Assembly: GCA_029202485.1 (NCBI GenBank) | Contig: CP119313.1 | Coordinates: forward strand, 4,216,001 to 4,280,000 | Reading direction: 5' to 3' | From: Candidatus Pedobacter colombiensis | GTDB lineage: Bacteria > Bacteroidota > Bacteroidia > Sphingobacteriales > Sphingobacteriaceae | DNA: 64,000 nucleotides | Part shown: piece after piece, positions 45,250 to 53,853 of the stretch | How the letters are laid out: every line of letters begins with the position of its first letter | How positions within the stretch are numbered: position 1 is the first letter of the stretch | Made by a program: the position numbers and the translations under genes | Notes under the pieces: generated by a model | Database searches by the model: none | The model's input: only the letters and a program-made list of their open reading frames with translations | What the model was told of the DNA's origin: nothing

Positions 45250-45825
45250 ATGAAACTACAACAAACAAATGACCAGGAATTGGTTAAGTTATACCTTAAC
45301 GGTGATGAAACCGTTTTGGAAGAACTTTTAAAAAGGCATAAAACAAAAATCTATACATCTATATATTTATTGGTTAAAGATCAGTATCTGGCCGAAGATA
45401 TATTTCAAGATGCGTTTATTAAGGTTATTAACACATTACGGTCCGGTCGTTATAATGAAGAAGGCAAGTTCTTGCCTTGGGTGATGCGTATTGCGCATAA
45501 CCTGGTTATAGATTATTTCAGGCGCGAAAAAAGAGCCCCTGTAATTACAAGTGCTGATGGAACGGATGTTTTTAACCTACTTCAATTTCATGAAGAGAAC
45601 GCCGAGGATAAAATGTTGAGAGAGCAAACTCATATTGATTTAAGGGCAATGATCCATTTATTGCCTGATGATCAAAAAGAAGTTTTGATTATGCGTCATT
45701 ATGCCGATCTAAGCTTTAAGGATATTGCAGATCTTACTGATGTAAGCATTAATACAGCTTTAGGACGTATGCGCTATGCATTAAACAATCTTCGTAAGAT
45801 GATGAAAGTGAAAGAAATTTCTTGA
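45250..45825 (+). CDS. ECF RNA polymerase sigma factor, stand-alone
   Basis: This 191-residue sigma factor has region 2 at about residues 22-90 (YLAEDIFQDAFIKVINTLRSG, then FLPWVMRIAHNLVIDYFRREKR) and region 4 at about 128-182 (LSFKDIADLTDVSINTALGRMRYAL). Unlike the two other ECF factors here, it has no FecR or SusC neighbour and its C-terminus is polar. It is followed by a 61-residue gene and then nth. The 290-bp region upstream contains the similar words AAGGGATT twice and TAAGGGACT once shortly before the start, which may be regulatory. Confidence 0.95.
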   Translation: MKLQQTNDQELVKLYLNGDETVLEELLKRHKTKIYTSIYLLVKDQYLAEDIFQDAFIKVINTLRSGRYNEEGKFLPWVMRIAHNLVIDYFRREKRAPVITSADGTDVFNLLQFHEENAEDKMLREQTHIDLRAMIHLLPDDQKEVLIMRHYADLSFKDIADLTDVSINTALGRMRYALNNLRKMMKVKEIS

Positions 45826-45961
45826 TTTTTTTGTTCAAAATCGTGTGTTTTGAGGGCATATCGCCAATTGTAAAGAATATATTACAATTCATTGAGGATT
45901 AGCTGAAAATAAATAAAGGAGATAAACGTTTTTCATTAAAACTAAATACGCGCTACTGCTT

Positions 45962-46147
45962 ATGATGAAAACTTTTACTTCAATTAACAACTTAGATCAC
46001 ACGCAACACAATCAGGAAAATACTGATAAAGTTGAAGGGTTAGACATGGTGTTTTACGAAAACATTAAATCTCAACTGGATATGCTTAAAAAAGAACCTT
46101 CAGAAGAATCCATTTCTAAGATTCTGGCTTATTCGAGAACAAAGTAA
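45962..46147 (+). CDS. Small acidic protein downstream of the stand-alone sigma factor
   Basis: The frame encodes 61 residues (60 if the second ATG at 45965 is used). It is hydrophilic, with an Asn/Gln/His-rich first half and a helix-forming second half (ENIKSQLDMLKKEPSEESISKILAYSRTK). No membrane segment or known domain is seen. It starts 136 bp after the sigma factor gene and ends just before a strong terminator, so both probably share a transcript. By position it might regulate the sigma factor, but there is no sequence evidence for that. Confidence 0.65.
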   Translation: MMKTFTSINNLDHTQHNQENTDKVEGLDMVFYENIKSQLDMLKKEPSEESISKILAYSRTK

Positions 46148-46161
46148 TTTAAAATGATCTT

Positions 46162-46190
46162 AAGCTGCCGCGAAACCGGCAGCTTTTTTT
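46162..46190 (+). terminator. Terminator of the sigma factor unit
   Basis: A perfect 9-bp stem AAGCTGCCG (46162-46170) / CGGCAGCTT (46177-46185) with a 6-nt loop is followed by T's. It lies 14 bp after the small protein gene and just before nth. Confidence 0.9.
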
Positions 46191-46217
46191 ATGCCCGTTT
46201 TTTATCTAAGTTTGCCT

Positions 46218-46895
46218 ATGCTCAAAAAAGAAAGATATCAGCTTTTTGTGTCCCATTTTTCTGCTCGCCAGCCAAATGCTGAGACAGAATTACATTATAA
46301 TAATCCTTTCCAATTATTGGTCGCAGTTATTTTATCTGCACAATGTACCGACAAAAGGATTAATCAGGTTACTCCTGCTTTATTTCAGCGTTTTCCAAAT
46401 GCAAAAGCACTGGCCGAAACAACTCCTGATATTGTGTTTGATTACATCAGAAGTGTAAGCTATCCCAATAATAAGGCAAAACATTTAGTTGGAATGGCAA
46501 ATATGCTATTAAATGAATTTAACAACGAGGTGCCTTCAGATGTAAAACAATTGCAGAAAATGCCAGGTGTAGGAAGGAAAACAGCTAATGTAATTGCTTC
46601 CGTGATTTATAATGCCCCGGCAATGGCGGTCGACACCCATGTTTTTAGGGTTGCTAACAGAATTGGCTTAACGGCTGGCAAAACACCATTGGCAGTAGAA
46701 AAAGATCTCGTTAAAAATTTACCTGAGCATACCATTCATATAGCACACCATTGGCTAATCTTACACGGAAGATATGTTTGTGTAGCCAGAACGCCCAAGT
46801 GTAGCATTTGCGAGATCACACATTTCTGTAAATATTTCCAAAAAAATAAAAAAATAACTAAAATATTTAGTGATCCGGAGGACCTCACAAAATAA
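46218..46895 (+). CDS. nth: Endonuclease III
   Basis: I use the ATG at 46218 (225 residues), because an earlier frame start at 46191 lies in the terminator's T-run. The enzyme removes oxidised pyrimidines and nicks abasic sites. The helix-hairpin-helix segment MPGVGRKTANVI at 115-126 contains the catalytic Lys121, and Asp139 lies in AVDTHVFRVANRIG. The C-terminal CxxxxxxCxxCxxxxxC pattern (CVARTPKCSICEITHFC) binds a [4Fe-4S] cluster. All key residues are present. recA follows in the same direction. Confidence 0.97.
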   Translation: MLKKERYQLFVSHFSARQPNAETELHYNNPFQLLVAVILSAQCTDKRINQVTPALFQRFPNAKALAETTPDIVFDYIRSVSYPNNKAKHLVGMANMLLNEFNNEVPSDVKQLQKMPGVGRKTANVIASVIYNAPAMAVDTHVFRVANRIGLTAGKTPLAVEKDLVKNLPEHTIHIAHHWLILHGRYVCVARTPKCSICEITHFCKYFQKNKKITKIFSDPEDLTK

Positions 46896-46907
46896 TTTAA
46901 ACATTAC

Positions 46908-46940
46908 TTGCATAATTAAAATTAAATTACATTATATTTG
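46908..46940 (+). promoter_or_regulatory. Possible recA promoter
   Basis: TTG at 46908-46910, a 22-nt spacer and a perfect TATATTTG at 46933-46940 match the Bacteroidota pattern. The palindrome GCTAAT-ATA-ATTAGC at 46940-46954 starts at the end of the -7 box and could be an operator, and ACATTTA / TAAATGT (46966-46990) would form a leader hairpin. Confidence 0.45.
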
Positions 46941-47017
46941 CTAATATAATTAGCATACAGATTTAACATTTATGTCTATACATTAAATGTCTGTCTTACT
47001 TAAAGAATTATAAAAAC

Positions 47018-48031
47018 ATGAGCATAAACGCAGACAAACTAAAAGCGCTACAACTTACTTTAGATAAGTTAGAAAAATCATATGGTAAGGGTACAGTGAT
47101 GAAATTAGGAGACAATCCGGTAGAACCTATTGAATCTATATCTACCGGATCTATCAGTTTAGATATTGCATTAGGCATTGGTGGAATCCCAAAAGGCAGA
47201 GTTATCGAAATATACGGACCTGAATCATCGGGTAAAACAACTTTGGCTACACACGTTATTGCTGAAGCACAGAGAAAAGGTGGAATGGCTGCATTTATTG
47301 ACGCGGAACATGCTTTTGATAAAAGTTATGCAAAAAAACTAGGTGTTGACGTAGATAATCTATTGATATCACAACCTGACAATGGCGAGCAGGCTTTAGA
47401 AATTGCTGATAACCTGATCCGTTCTGGTGCTATCGATGTAATTGTAATTGACTCTGTTGCTGCTTTGGTACCAAAAGCAGAGATTGAAGGTGAAATGGGT
47501 GATTCTAAAATGGGCTTACATGCCCGCTTAATGTCGCAAGCCTTACGTAAACTTACCGGAACAATAGCTAAAACGGGATGCTGCTGTATTTTTATCAATC
47601 AATTGCGCGAAAAAATTGGTGTAATGTTTGGTAACCCTGAAACTACAACCGGTGGTAATGCCCTTAAGTTTTATGCATCTGTTCGTTTAGATATCCGCAG
47701 AACATCTCAAATCAAAGATTCGGACGAAGTAGCAGGAAATAGAGTAAAAGTAAAAATTGTTAAAAATAAAGTTGCCCCTCCTTTCCGTGTTGCAGAATTT
47801 GACATCATGTTTGGTGAAGGTATTTCTAAAACAGGTGAGATCATTGATCTTGGTGTCGATTTTAACATCATCAAAAAGGCAGGATCCTGGTTCTCTTATG
47901 GAGATACTAAACTTGGACAAGGTAGAGATGCAGTTAAACAATTGCTATTGGATAACCCGGAGCTATCTGAAGAGATCGAAGCAAAAATACGTACTGAAGT
48001 TACCGGAGAAAGACTAGAAGAATTGGCTTAA
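47018..48031 (+). CDS. recA: Recombinase A
   Basis: This 337-residue ATPase forms the filament for homologous recombination and, where present, SOS induction. The Walker A motif GPESSGKTT lies at 67-75, the IDAEHAFD block follows, and VIVIDSVAALVPKAEIEGEMGD is the Walker B region. The L2 loop segment INQLREKIGVMFGNPETTTGG is intact. The acidic C-terminal tail is shorter than in E. coli, as is common in this phylum. It has its own promoter-like elements and a strong terminator. Confidence 0.99.
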   Translation: MSINADKLKALQLTLDKLEKSYGKGTVMKLGDNPVEPIESISTGSISLDIALGIGGIPKGRVIEIYGPESSGKTTLATHVIAEAQRKGGMAAFIDAEHAFDKSYAKKLGVDVDNLLISQPDNGEQALEIADNLIRSGAIDVIVIDSVAALVPKAEIEGEMGDSKMGLHARLMSQALRKLTGTIAKTGCCCIFINQLREKIGVMFGNPETTTGGNALKFYASVRLDIRRTSQIKDSDEVAGNRVKVKIVKNKVAPPFRVAEFDIMFGEGISKTGEIIDLGVDFNIIKKAGSWFSYGDTKLGQGRDAVKQLLLDNPELSEEIEAKIRTEVTGERLEELA

Positions 48032-48050
48032 TATTTAATTAAGGCAAATA

Positions 48051-48092
48051 ACATAAAATGGCCGATAGTGAATACTATCGGCCATTTTATGT
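48051..48092. terminator. Bidirectional recA terminator
   Basis: Bases 48051-48069 and 48074-48092 form a perfect 19-bp stem (beginning ACATAAAATGGCC) around the 4-nt loop GAAT. It lies 19 bp after the recA stop and touches the stop codon of the convergent small gene. Confidence 0.9.
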
Positions 48093-48313
48093 TATTTATA
48101 ACTAGGAGCCTGTGTCTTAATTCTCGATCCCTCACCAGTTTCCATAAACTTACTATCATATTTAATAATAGCAAACAAAGCGATTAGGGCCATACCAATT
48201 AGTACAAGTATTCCTATATAGTTCCTTTCCTTGTCCTTTTTAATGAGCCAACCCAGGAAAACAATTAGTGGGATTAGCAACAATCCGAAAAATATATAGC
48301 TAGCAGCATTCAT
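48092..48313 (-). CDS. Small two-helix membrane protein
   Basis: This 73-residue product has two hydrophobic helices (SYIFFGLLLIPLIVFLGWLI and YIGILVLIGMALIALFAII) joined by a short charged loop KKDKERN, and a polar C-terminus. It belongs to no family I know. It lies 16 bp downstream of tsaD in the same direction and is probably cotranscribed with it; the recA terminator ends it. Confidence 0.7.
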   Translation of the reverse strand: MNAASYIFFGLLLIPLIVFLGWLIKKDKERNYIGILVLIGMALIALFAIIKYDSKFMETGEGSRIKTQAPSYK

Positions 48314-48329
48314 AATTCTTTATTTAAAT

Positions 48330-49331
48330 TTAAAACTCCATTCTTGAGAGCGGAGCAACATCTTGCCCAACAAAATCCCCATTTAGATACTTATAATACC
48401 CTGCTATTGCAATCATTGCCGCATTATCCGTACAATACTCAAATGCCGGAATATAAACATTCCAGCTCAATTGATCGGCCATACTTTGCAAAGCCAGTCT
48501 TAAACCACTATTAGCAGAAACACCACCAGCAATCGCAATTTCCTTTACCCCGTATTGTAATGCAGCCTTCTTCAGTTTATTCAGCAAAATATGTACAATA
48601 CTATCTTGAACAGATGCACAAATATCATTCAAATGATCGGCAATAAAATTAGGATTCTCCTTTTCCTGGGCTCTGATAAAATATAATATTGAGGTTTTTA
48701 AACCACTAAAACTATAATTCAGGCCTTTGATTTGAGGTTCAGGGAATTTAAAAGCTTTTGGGTTTCCTATTTTTGCGTGTTTATCTATTAATGGTCCACC
48801 TGGATAAGGTAAACTCAATATCTTAGCAGTTTTATCAAATGCTTCGCCCGCAGCATCATCTAAAGTCTCCCCAACAATTTCCATATCAAAATAATCTTTG
48901 ACCAGAACAATCTGGGTATGCCCACCCGAAACAGTAAGACAAAGAAAAGGAAATTTAGGTTTTGGATCATCAATAAAGTGAGCCAGAATATGCGCGTGCA
49001 TATGATTTACAGCTACTAAAGGTAAATCAAGTGCCAATGCAAAAGATTTCGCGAATGATACCCCAACCAACAATGATCCTAACAACCCTGGCCCTCTAGT
49101 GAAAGCAACTGCACTAAGCTCCTTTTTACTAACTTTAGCATCAGTTAATGCTTGTTGAATAACCGGAACAATATTCTGCTGATGTACTCTTGAGGCAAGC
49201 TCGGGTATTACACCACCATAATTTTCATGAATTGTTTGGTTTGCAATAACATTGGCAGTAATTTTGCCGTTGTTACAAATGGCAACTGAGGTTTCATCGC
49301 AAGAAGATTCTATCGCAAGTATTACAGACAC
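48330..49331 (-). CDS. tsaD: tRNA N6-threonylcarbamoyladenosine transferase TsaD
   Basis: This 333-residue ASKHA-fold enzyme transfers the threonylcarbamoyl group to A37 of ANN-decoding tRNAs together with TsaB and TsaE. ESSCDETSVAI appears at 8-18, and the metal-binding HxxxH motif is His110-His114 in NHMHAH. The GGHTQI segment and the C-terminal GGVSANSGLR and YCTDNAAMIA blocks are typical. Length is normal. It is divergent from tamB, with about 90 bp or less between starts. Confidence 0.98.
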   Translation of the reverse strand: MSVILAIESSCDETSVAICNNGKITANVIANQTIHENYGGVIPELASRVHQQNIVPVIQQALTDAKVSKKELSAVAFTRGPGLLGSLLVGVSFAKSFALALDLPLVAVNHMHAHILAHFIDDPKPKFPFLCLTVSGGHTQIVLVKDYFDMEIVGETLDDAAGEAFDKTAKILSLPYPGGPLIDKHAKIGNPKAFKFPEPQIKGLNYSFSGLKTSILYFIRAQEKENPNFIADHLNDICASVQDSIVHILLNKLKKAALQYGVKEIAIAGGVSANSGLRLALQSMADQLSWNVYIPAFEYCTDNAAMIAIAGYYKYLNGDFVGQDVAPLSRMEF

Positions 49332-49421
49332 GGTTATTTATAATTAAGCTACAAAACTATTAAAAAACTATTACAAATACTTCTTTGGCTTGTTGCATCA
49401 GTAATATTACTAGTTGCGATC

Positions 49422-52400
49422 GTGATTTTTGCCTTCCAGTTTAAACCGGTGCAAACGTATGTCGCGAAAAAAGCTGCAGCTTACCTTTCAAAAGAATTAA
49501 ACACCACAGTATCATTAAGTAGCATATACATAAAACCCTTTAGTTCGGTAGTGATCGAGGATTTACTGGTGCTTGACCGTCAAAAGGATACCATATTAAA
49601 CACGCCAAAATTCCTGGTAAATCTTAATCAGTTCTCATTAAAACAACGGATAATAGCAATTAATACGGTTCAGATCAACAAAGGGTCATTTTTTTTAAAA
49701 TCGTATAAGGATAGATCAACCAACCTCGATTTTATCATAGACTACTTCGAATCCGGCCCTCCAACAGTTAAAAAGAAAAAACCATTCCAGCTTTCCTTAG
49801 AAAGAGTAATATTTAATAATTTTAGTTTCAAGTATAAGAACTACAGGAGGGATACCATTATGAAGGAGGTAAACTTTGATGATGTTGCCCTGAGTAATTT
49901 AAATGGTATTTTTGAAGGGTTCAATACCAAAGACCATATTCTACAAACCCATATCAAGGACTTAACTTTTAAAGAAAAAAGTGGTTTTTATCTTAAAAAC
50001 TTAACTGCATTTACGACCATCGATACCAATAGCATTGAATTAAAAAATCTGATGCTGGTTACAAACAGAACCCGCCTGACTGATTATTTTCAAATGAGCT
50101 TCAAGAAATTTGAAGATTTTAATGATTATATCAACAAGGTAAAGATGAAAGCTAACTTTGTTGATAGCCATGTTTCCTCACGCGATGTTGCTTACTTTGC
50201 TTCTGAACTTGATCCCATGAACCTTGACATCGACATTGATGGCCAGATTACCGGTCTTGTCAATTATCTTAGAGCAAAAAAACTAACTGTTAAGGCAGGC
50301 AAAGCGACTTACATAAAAGGTGATTTTACACTAAAAGGTCTGCCCTCTCTCAATGAGACTTTTATGGACATGAAGGTTGATATGGCTGGAACAAATAAAG
50401 CCGACCTTGAAGAAATTGTAACGGATGTAACTGGCAAGAAAACAAAAGTGATCCCCCAAATAATAGATAAATTTGGAAACATTAATTTCAATGGGTCCTT
50501 TACCGGTTTTCAAAATGACTTCATTGCCTATGGAGAATTTAAAACCAGATTAGGTCGGGTGGTGTCGGATGTGAATATGAAAATCGATAAAAAGGGGATC
50601 CCTTCCTATACCGGTAATGTTAAGACTTATGATTTCAATTTAGGGGGCTTAATTAATGAAAAAACGCTGGGTCGACTCACTGCTTCATTATATGTTAAAG
50701 GTCGGGGAACAGAGATCAATAGTTTATCAGAAAAACTAAATGGAGATATAGACTATATTGATTTTAACGATTATCGATATAGAAACGTCGAAATTGATGG
50801 AACTTTTGACAAGAAATTCTTTGATGGAAGCTTAAAAATTAATGACAAGAATATTCAACTTGTTTTTGATGGTGGGGTTAACCTAAATCCAAAGCTGCCG
50901 GTATTTAACTTTAAAGCTAACATAAAAAATGCCAGGCTCAGGGCGCTTAAATTATATAAGGATTCATTGAAAATCGATGCTATATTCAGCACTAACTTTT
51001 CCGGAAGCAACCTGGACAATATTCAAGGAAACCTCCGCCTGCAGCAGATAAAACTGGATAATGTAAAGGGAATTTATAATGTCGATTCCATTGAATTACA
51101 AGCGAGTGGTATAGGGAAAGAACGAAGCTTAACCGTAAAATCGGATATACTTGATGCCAGTATCAAAGGTCAGTACGATTTAAATACCCTTCCTTCCTAT
51201 TACAAAACCTTAGCAAAAAAATACATACCATCCCTTAAAGCTGATATTGTCAAATTCATGGATCAGATTTTTCAGTTCAATTTAAACATAAAAAGATTTG
51301 AACCGGTAGCAGAATTGCTTGTTCCAGGACTCCAGATAGAAGATCAGGCTATTTTTGTAGGAAATTTCGATTCTCCAAATAACACGGCAACACTTAATGG
51401 TTTTATAAAAAAATTAAAATATAAGGGGGTAGTTGTCAACAATCTCATCATTGATGAAAATACGAGTACAAATCAACTTCAGGCGATTGTTACTTCTGAC
51501 AGGGTTGATTTGAATGATAGTTTATATATCAAAAATGTAAACATCTCTAACATTTTAAGAAATGATAGTTTATCCTTAAACGTTAAGCTTTCTAATGAAG
51601 ATGATGTAAATCAGCTGGATTTGAATGGTTTGATTGAATTTGCTAATGATACTACTGCTCGTGTAAGCATCCTGCCCTCAATTTTAAAAGTGAATAATGA
51701 AGAATGGAAGATTCAGGAAAAAGTAAATATAAGCTTTCAAGATGGAAAAACTGAGATCCAGAATTTCGATCTCAACAATGGGAAGCAATATATTACCCTG
51801 GATGGTATACTTTCAAGTAACCCCAAAGATTTGCTGCTTGTAGGCTTCAAAGATTTTAGTTTAACAACCTTAAATCCTTTTGTAAAGACACTTGGCCTTA
51901 AAATTAGTGGAAATGTGAATGGGGAAACTACTTTAGCTAATATCCTTAAATCTCCCGAAATACACGACAACATAAAAATAGACTCCCTGGTTTTTAATGA
52001 CACTTATATAGGTAGTCTAACTGATACCTCTTCGTACGATAAGTCCAGAAATGTAGCGAACATATTTACCAATATTGTTGCCGCCGATAGAGAAACACTA
52101 AGGGCTATAGGTAAACTGGATCTCGAAAAGAAAGAAATAGACCTGGGGGTAAAACTTGACAAAACTGAACTGGCTATCTTAAGCCCATTTGTTAAGCATC
52201 TAGTCTCAGATTTAAAAGGCTATGTTTCTGCCGATTTAACAGTAAATGGCTCTTTTGAAAAGCCGGCTATTAAAGGCTCACTTTCTTTGGATAAGACAGC
52301 AATGACAATCAACTACCTCAAAACAAGATATACGATAACGGATGTTGTAGCGGTAAACAATAGTGTTATTGAGCTTGATGGCCTTAAACTATTAGATGTA

Positions 52401-53849
52401 AATGGCAATAAAGCGATAGCAAATGGTACGGTAGATTTAAATGATATCAACAACCCCGGACTTGATGTAAATGTAAATGCCACTAATTTTATGGCGTTAA
52501 ATACAACTGAAAAAGACAATTCACTTTATTTCGGTCAGGCTTACGCAACCGGAACATTTAAATTTAAGGGGCCTACAAACCTATTGTATATTGATATTGA
52601 TGCAAAAACTGAAAAAGGGACAGTCTTCAACTTACCTTTAAATAGTTCTGAAACCGTTTCAAGTAAAGATTTCATCACTTTTGTAAGCAAGGACACAGCT
52701 ACCTATGTAAAAAAACAAACAAGTTTTGAAGGATTAACCATGAGCTTAAAACTTGATGTAGACGCAAATAGTACTGCAAACATCTTTACTTCACTAGGCA
52801 ATCTGAGTGGCAAGGGGAATTCTAAAAACCTTGCGCTTAAAATTAATAGTTTGGGTGACTTTGAAATGTCGGGCGACTATATTATTGAATCCGGTAGTTT
52901 TGATTTTACAGCTCAGGAGGTCATCAACAAAAAATTTAGTATCAGGCAGGGAGGTACCATTAGATGGACTGGTAACCCCAATACTGCGCAAATCAACTTA
53001 AAAGCCATATACTCGCTTAGAGCGAACACAACGGACTTATATTCTGCGGCCAATAGAGAGGGCACCAACACCAATGAAAGAATCCCTGTCGAGGTTGAAA
53101 TGGGACTGACCGGTTTATTATTAAGACCAGATATTAAGCTTGATGTGTTTTTCCCCTCAAACCCTGCAATTAAAGAGGAAATGCAGAGTTATTTTAATGA
53201 TGACAACAACAGGAATTTACAGGCTTTAAGTTTAATCATCAGACGCAGCTTTGCACCGGGAACAGGAAAAGAAGATCTTGGGAAACAGCTCACATCAGGC
53301 GTAACAAGTACTGCAACAGAGCTATTGTTTAATCAATTTAACAACGTACTTTCTTCTTTAAATCTTGATTTTGTTGACATTAACATTCGCTCTCTAAGTG
53401 AGGCGAATGCATCCTTCCGCTTTTTTGAAAACAGAATAGTTTTAAATGCGGGAATTGTAGACAAGAGGAGTACCAACAGTGATCTTTCACCTATTGGTTT
53501 CAATGGCAATTATGTAGGTGGTGAGGTCGAGGTTCTTGCACTAATTAAAAAGGATGGGACCTTAGTGGGTAAACTGGCAAACAAACCTCCAACTCAACTG
53601 AGTATTTTTAATACGATCCAGAGTCAAAATACAAATGTGACTTCTTTGGGTTTAATTTATACCCAACAGTTTGATAGTTTCAAGGAGTTTCTTCAAAAGA
53701 TTACCGGAAAAATCCGACGAGAGGAAAAGAAGAAGAAATTAGAAGCCCAAAAAAAGACAGCGGAAGATGAGAAAAAACCTTCCGCTGTCCAGCAGCCTGC
53801 AAATAAAGAGGCTATCATAAATGATCAAAAAAAGCAAAAAAAGAAATAA
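49422..53849 (+). CDS. tamB: TamB-family translocation/assembly protein
   Basis: This very long envelope protein (1475 residues from the GTG at 49422) has repeated beta-strand-rich segments forming the TamB taco/groove and a C-terminal TamB domain (about 1020-1410, with GDYIIESGSFDFTAQEVINKKF- and IPVEVEMGLTGLL-type sequence). A Lys-rich tail ends it. TamB proteins connect inner and outer membrane and carry phospholipids or aid outer membrane protein assembly. The GTG falls inside the expected N-terminal membrane anchor; the same frame is open upstream to 49344 and there reads KKLLQILLWLVASVILL, so the real start is probably further upstream and uses a non-standard codon such as ATT at 49359. 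It ends 4 bp from convergent ribBA. Confidence 0.9.
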   Translation: MIFAFQFKPVQTYVAKKAAAYLSKELNTTVSLSSIYIKPFSSVVIEDLLVLDRQKDTILNTPKFLVNLNQFSLKQRIIAINTVQINKGSFFLKSYKDRSTNLDFIIDYFESGPPTVKKKKPFQLSLERVIFNNFSFKYKNYRRDTIMKEVNFDDVALSNLNGIFEGFNTKDHILQTHIKDLTFKEKSGFYLKNLTAFTTIDTNSIELKNLMLVTNRTRLTDYFQMSFKKFEDFNDYINKVKMKANFVDSHVSSRDVAYFASELDPMNLDIDIDGQITGLVNYLRAKKLTVKAGKATYIKGDFTLKGLPSLNETFMDMKVDMAGTNKADLEEIVTDVTGKKTKVIPQIIDKFGNINFNGSFTGFQNDFIAYGEFKTRLGRVVSDVNMKIDKKGIPSYTGNVKTYDFNLGGLINEKTLGRLTASLYVKGRGTEINSLSEKLNGDIDYIDFNDYRYRNVEIDGTFDKKFFDGSLKINDKNIQLVFDGGVNLNPKLPVFNFKANIKNARLRALKLYKDSLKIDAIFSTNFSGSNLDNIQGNLRLQQIKLDNVKGIYNVDSIELQASGIGKERSLTVKSDILDASIKGQYDLNTLPSYYKTLAKKYIPSLKADIVKFMDQIFQFNLNIKRFEPVAELLVPGLQIEDQAIFVGNFDSPNNTATLNGFIKKLKYKGVVVNNLIIDENTSTNQLQAIVTSDRVDLNDSLYIKNVNISNILRNDSLSLNVKLSNEDDVNQLDLNGLIEFANDTTARVSILPSILKVNNEEWKIQEKVNISFQDGKTEIQNFDLNNGKQYITLDGILSSNPKDLLLVGFKDFSLTTLNPFVKTLGLKISGNVNGETTLANILKSPEIHDNIKIDSLVFNDTYIGSLTDTSSYDKSRNVANIFTNIVAADRETLRAIGKLDLEKKEIDLGVKLDKTELAILSPFVKHLVSDLKGYVSADLTVNGSFEKPAIKGSLSLDKTAMTINYLKTRYTITDVVAVNNSVIELDGLKLLDVNGNKAIANGTVDLNDINNPGLDVNVNATNFMALNTTEKDNSLYFGQAYATGTFKFKGPTNLLYIDIDAKTEKGTVFNLPLNSSETVSSKDFITFVSKDTATYVKKQTSFEGLTMSLKLDVDANSTANIFTSLGNLSGKGNSKNLALKINSLGDFEMSGDYIIESGSFDFTAQEVINKKFSIRQGGTIRWTGNPNTAQINLKAIYSLRANTTDLYSAANREGTNTNERIPVEVEMGLTGLLLRPDIKLDVFFPSNPAIKEEMQSYFNDDNNRNLQALSLIIRRSFAPGTGKEDLGKQLTSGVTSTATELLFNQFNNVLSSLNLDFVDINIRSLSEANASFRFFENRIVLNAGIVDKRSTNSDLSPIGFNGNYVGGEVEVLALIKKDGTLVGKLANKPPTQLSIFNTIQSQNTNVTSLGLIYTQQFDSFKEFLQKITGKIRREEKKKKLEAQKKTAEDEKKPSAVQQPANKEAIINDQKKQKKK
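53749..53788 (-). terminator. ribBA terminator inside the 3' end of tamB
   Basis: The stem ACAGCGGAAG (53757-53766) / CTTCCGCTGT (53779-53788) is a perfect 10-bp pair with a 12-nt loop. Read on the minus strand it is followed by C and seven T (53755-53749). It lies about 65-105 bp beyond the ribBA stop codon and within tamB codons for the lysine-rich tail. Confidence 0.75.
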
Positions 53850-53853
53850 ATCC

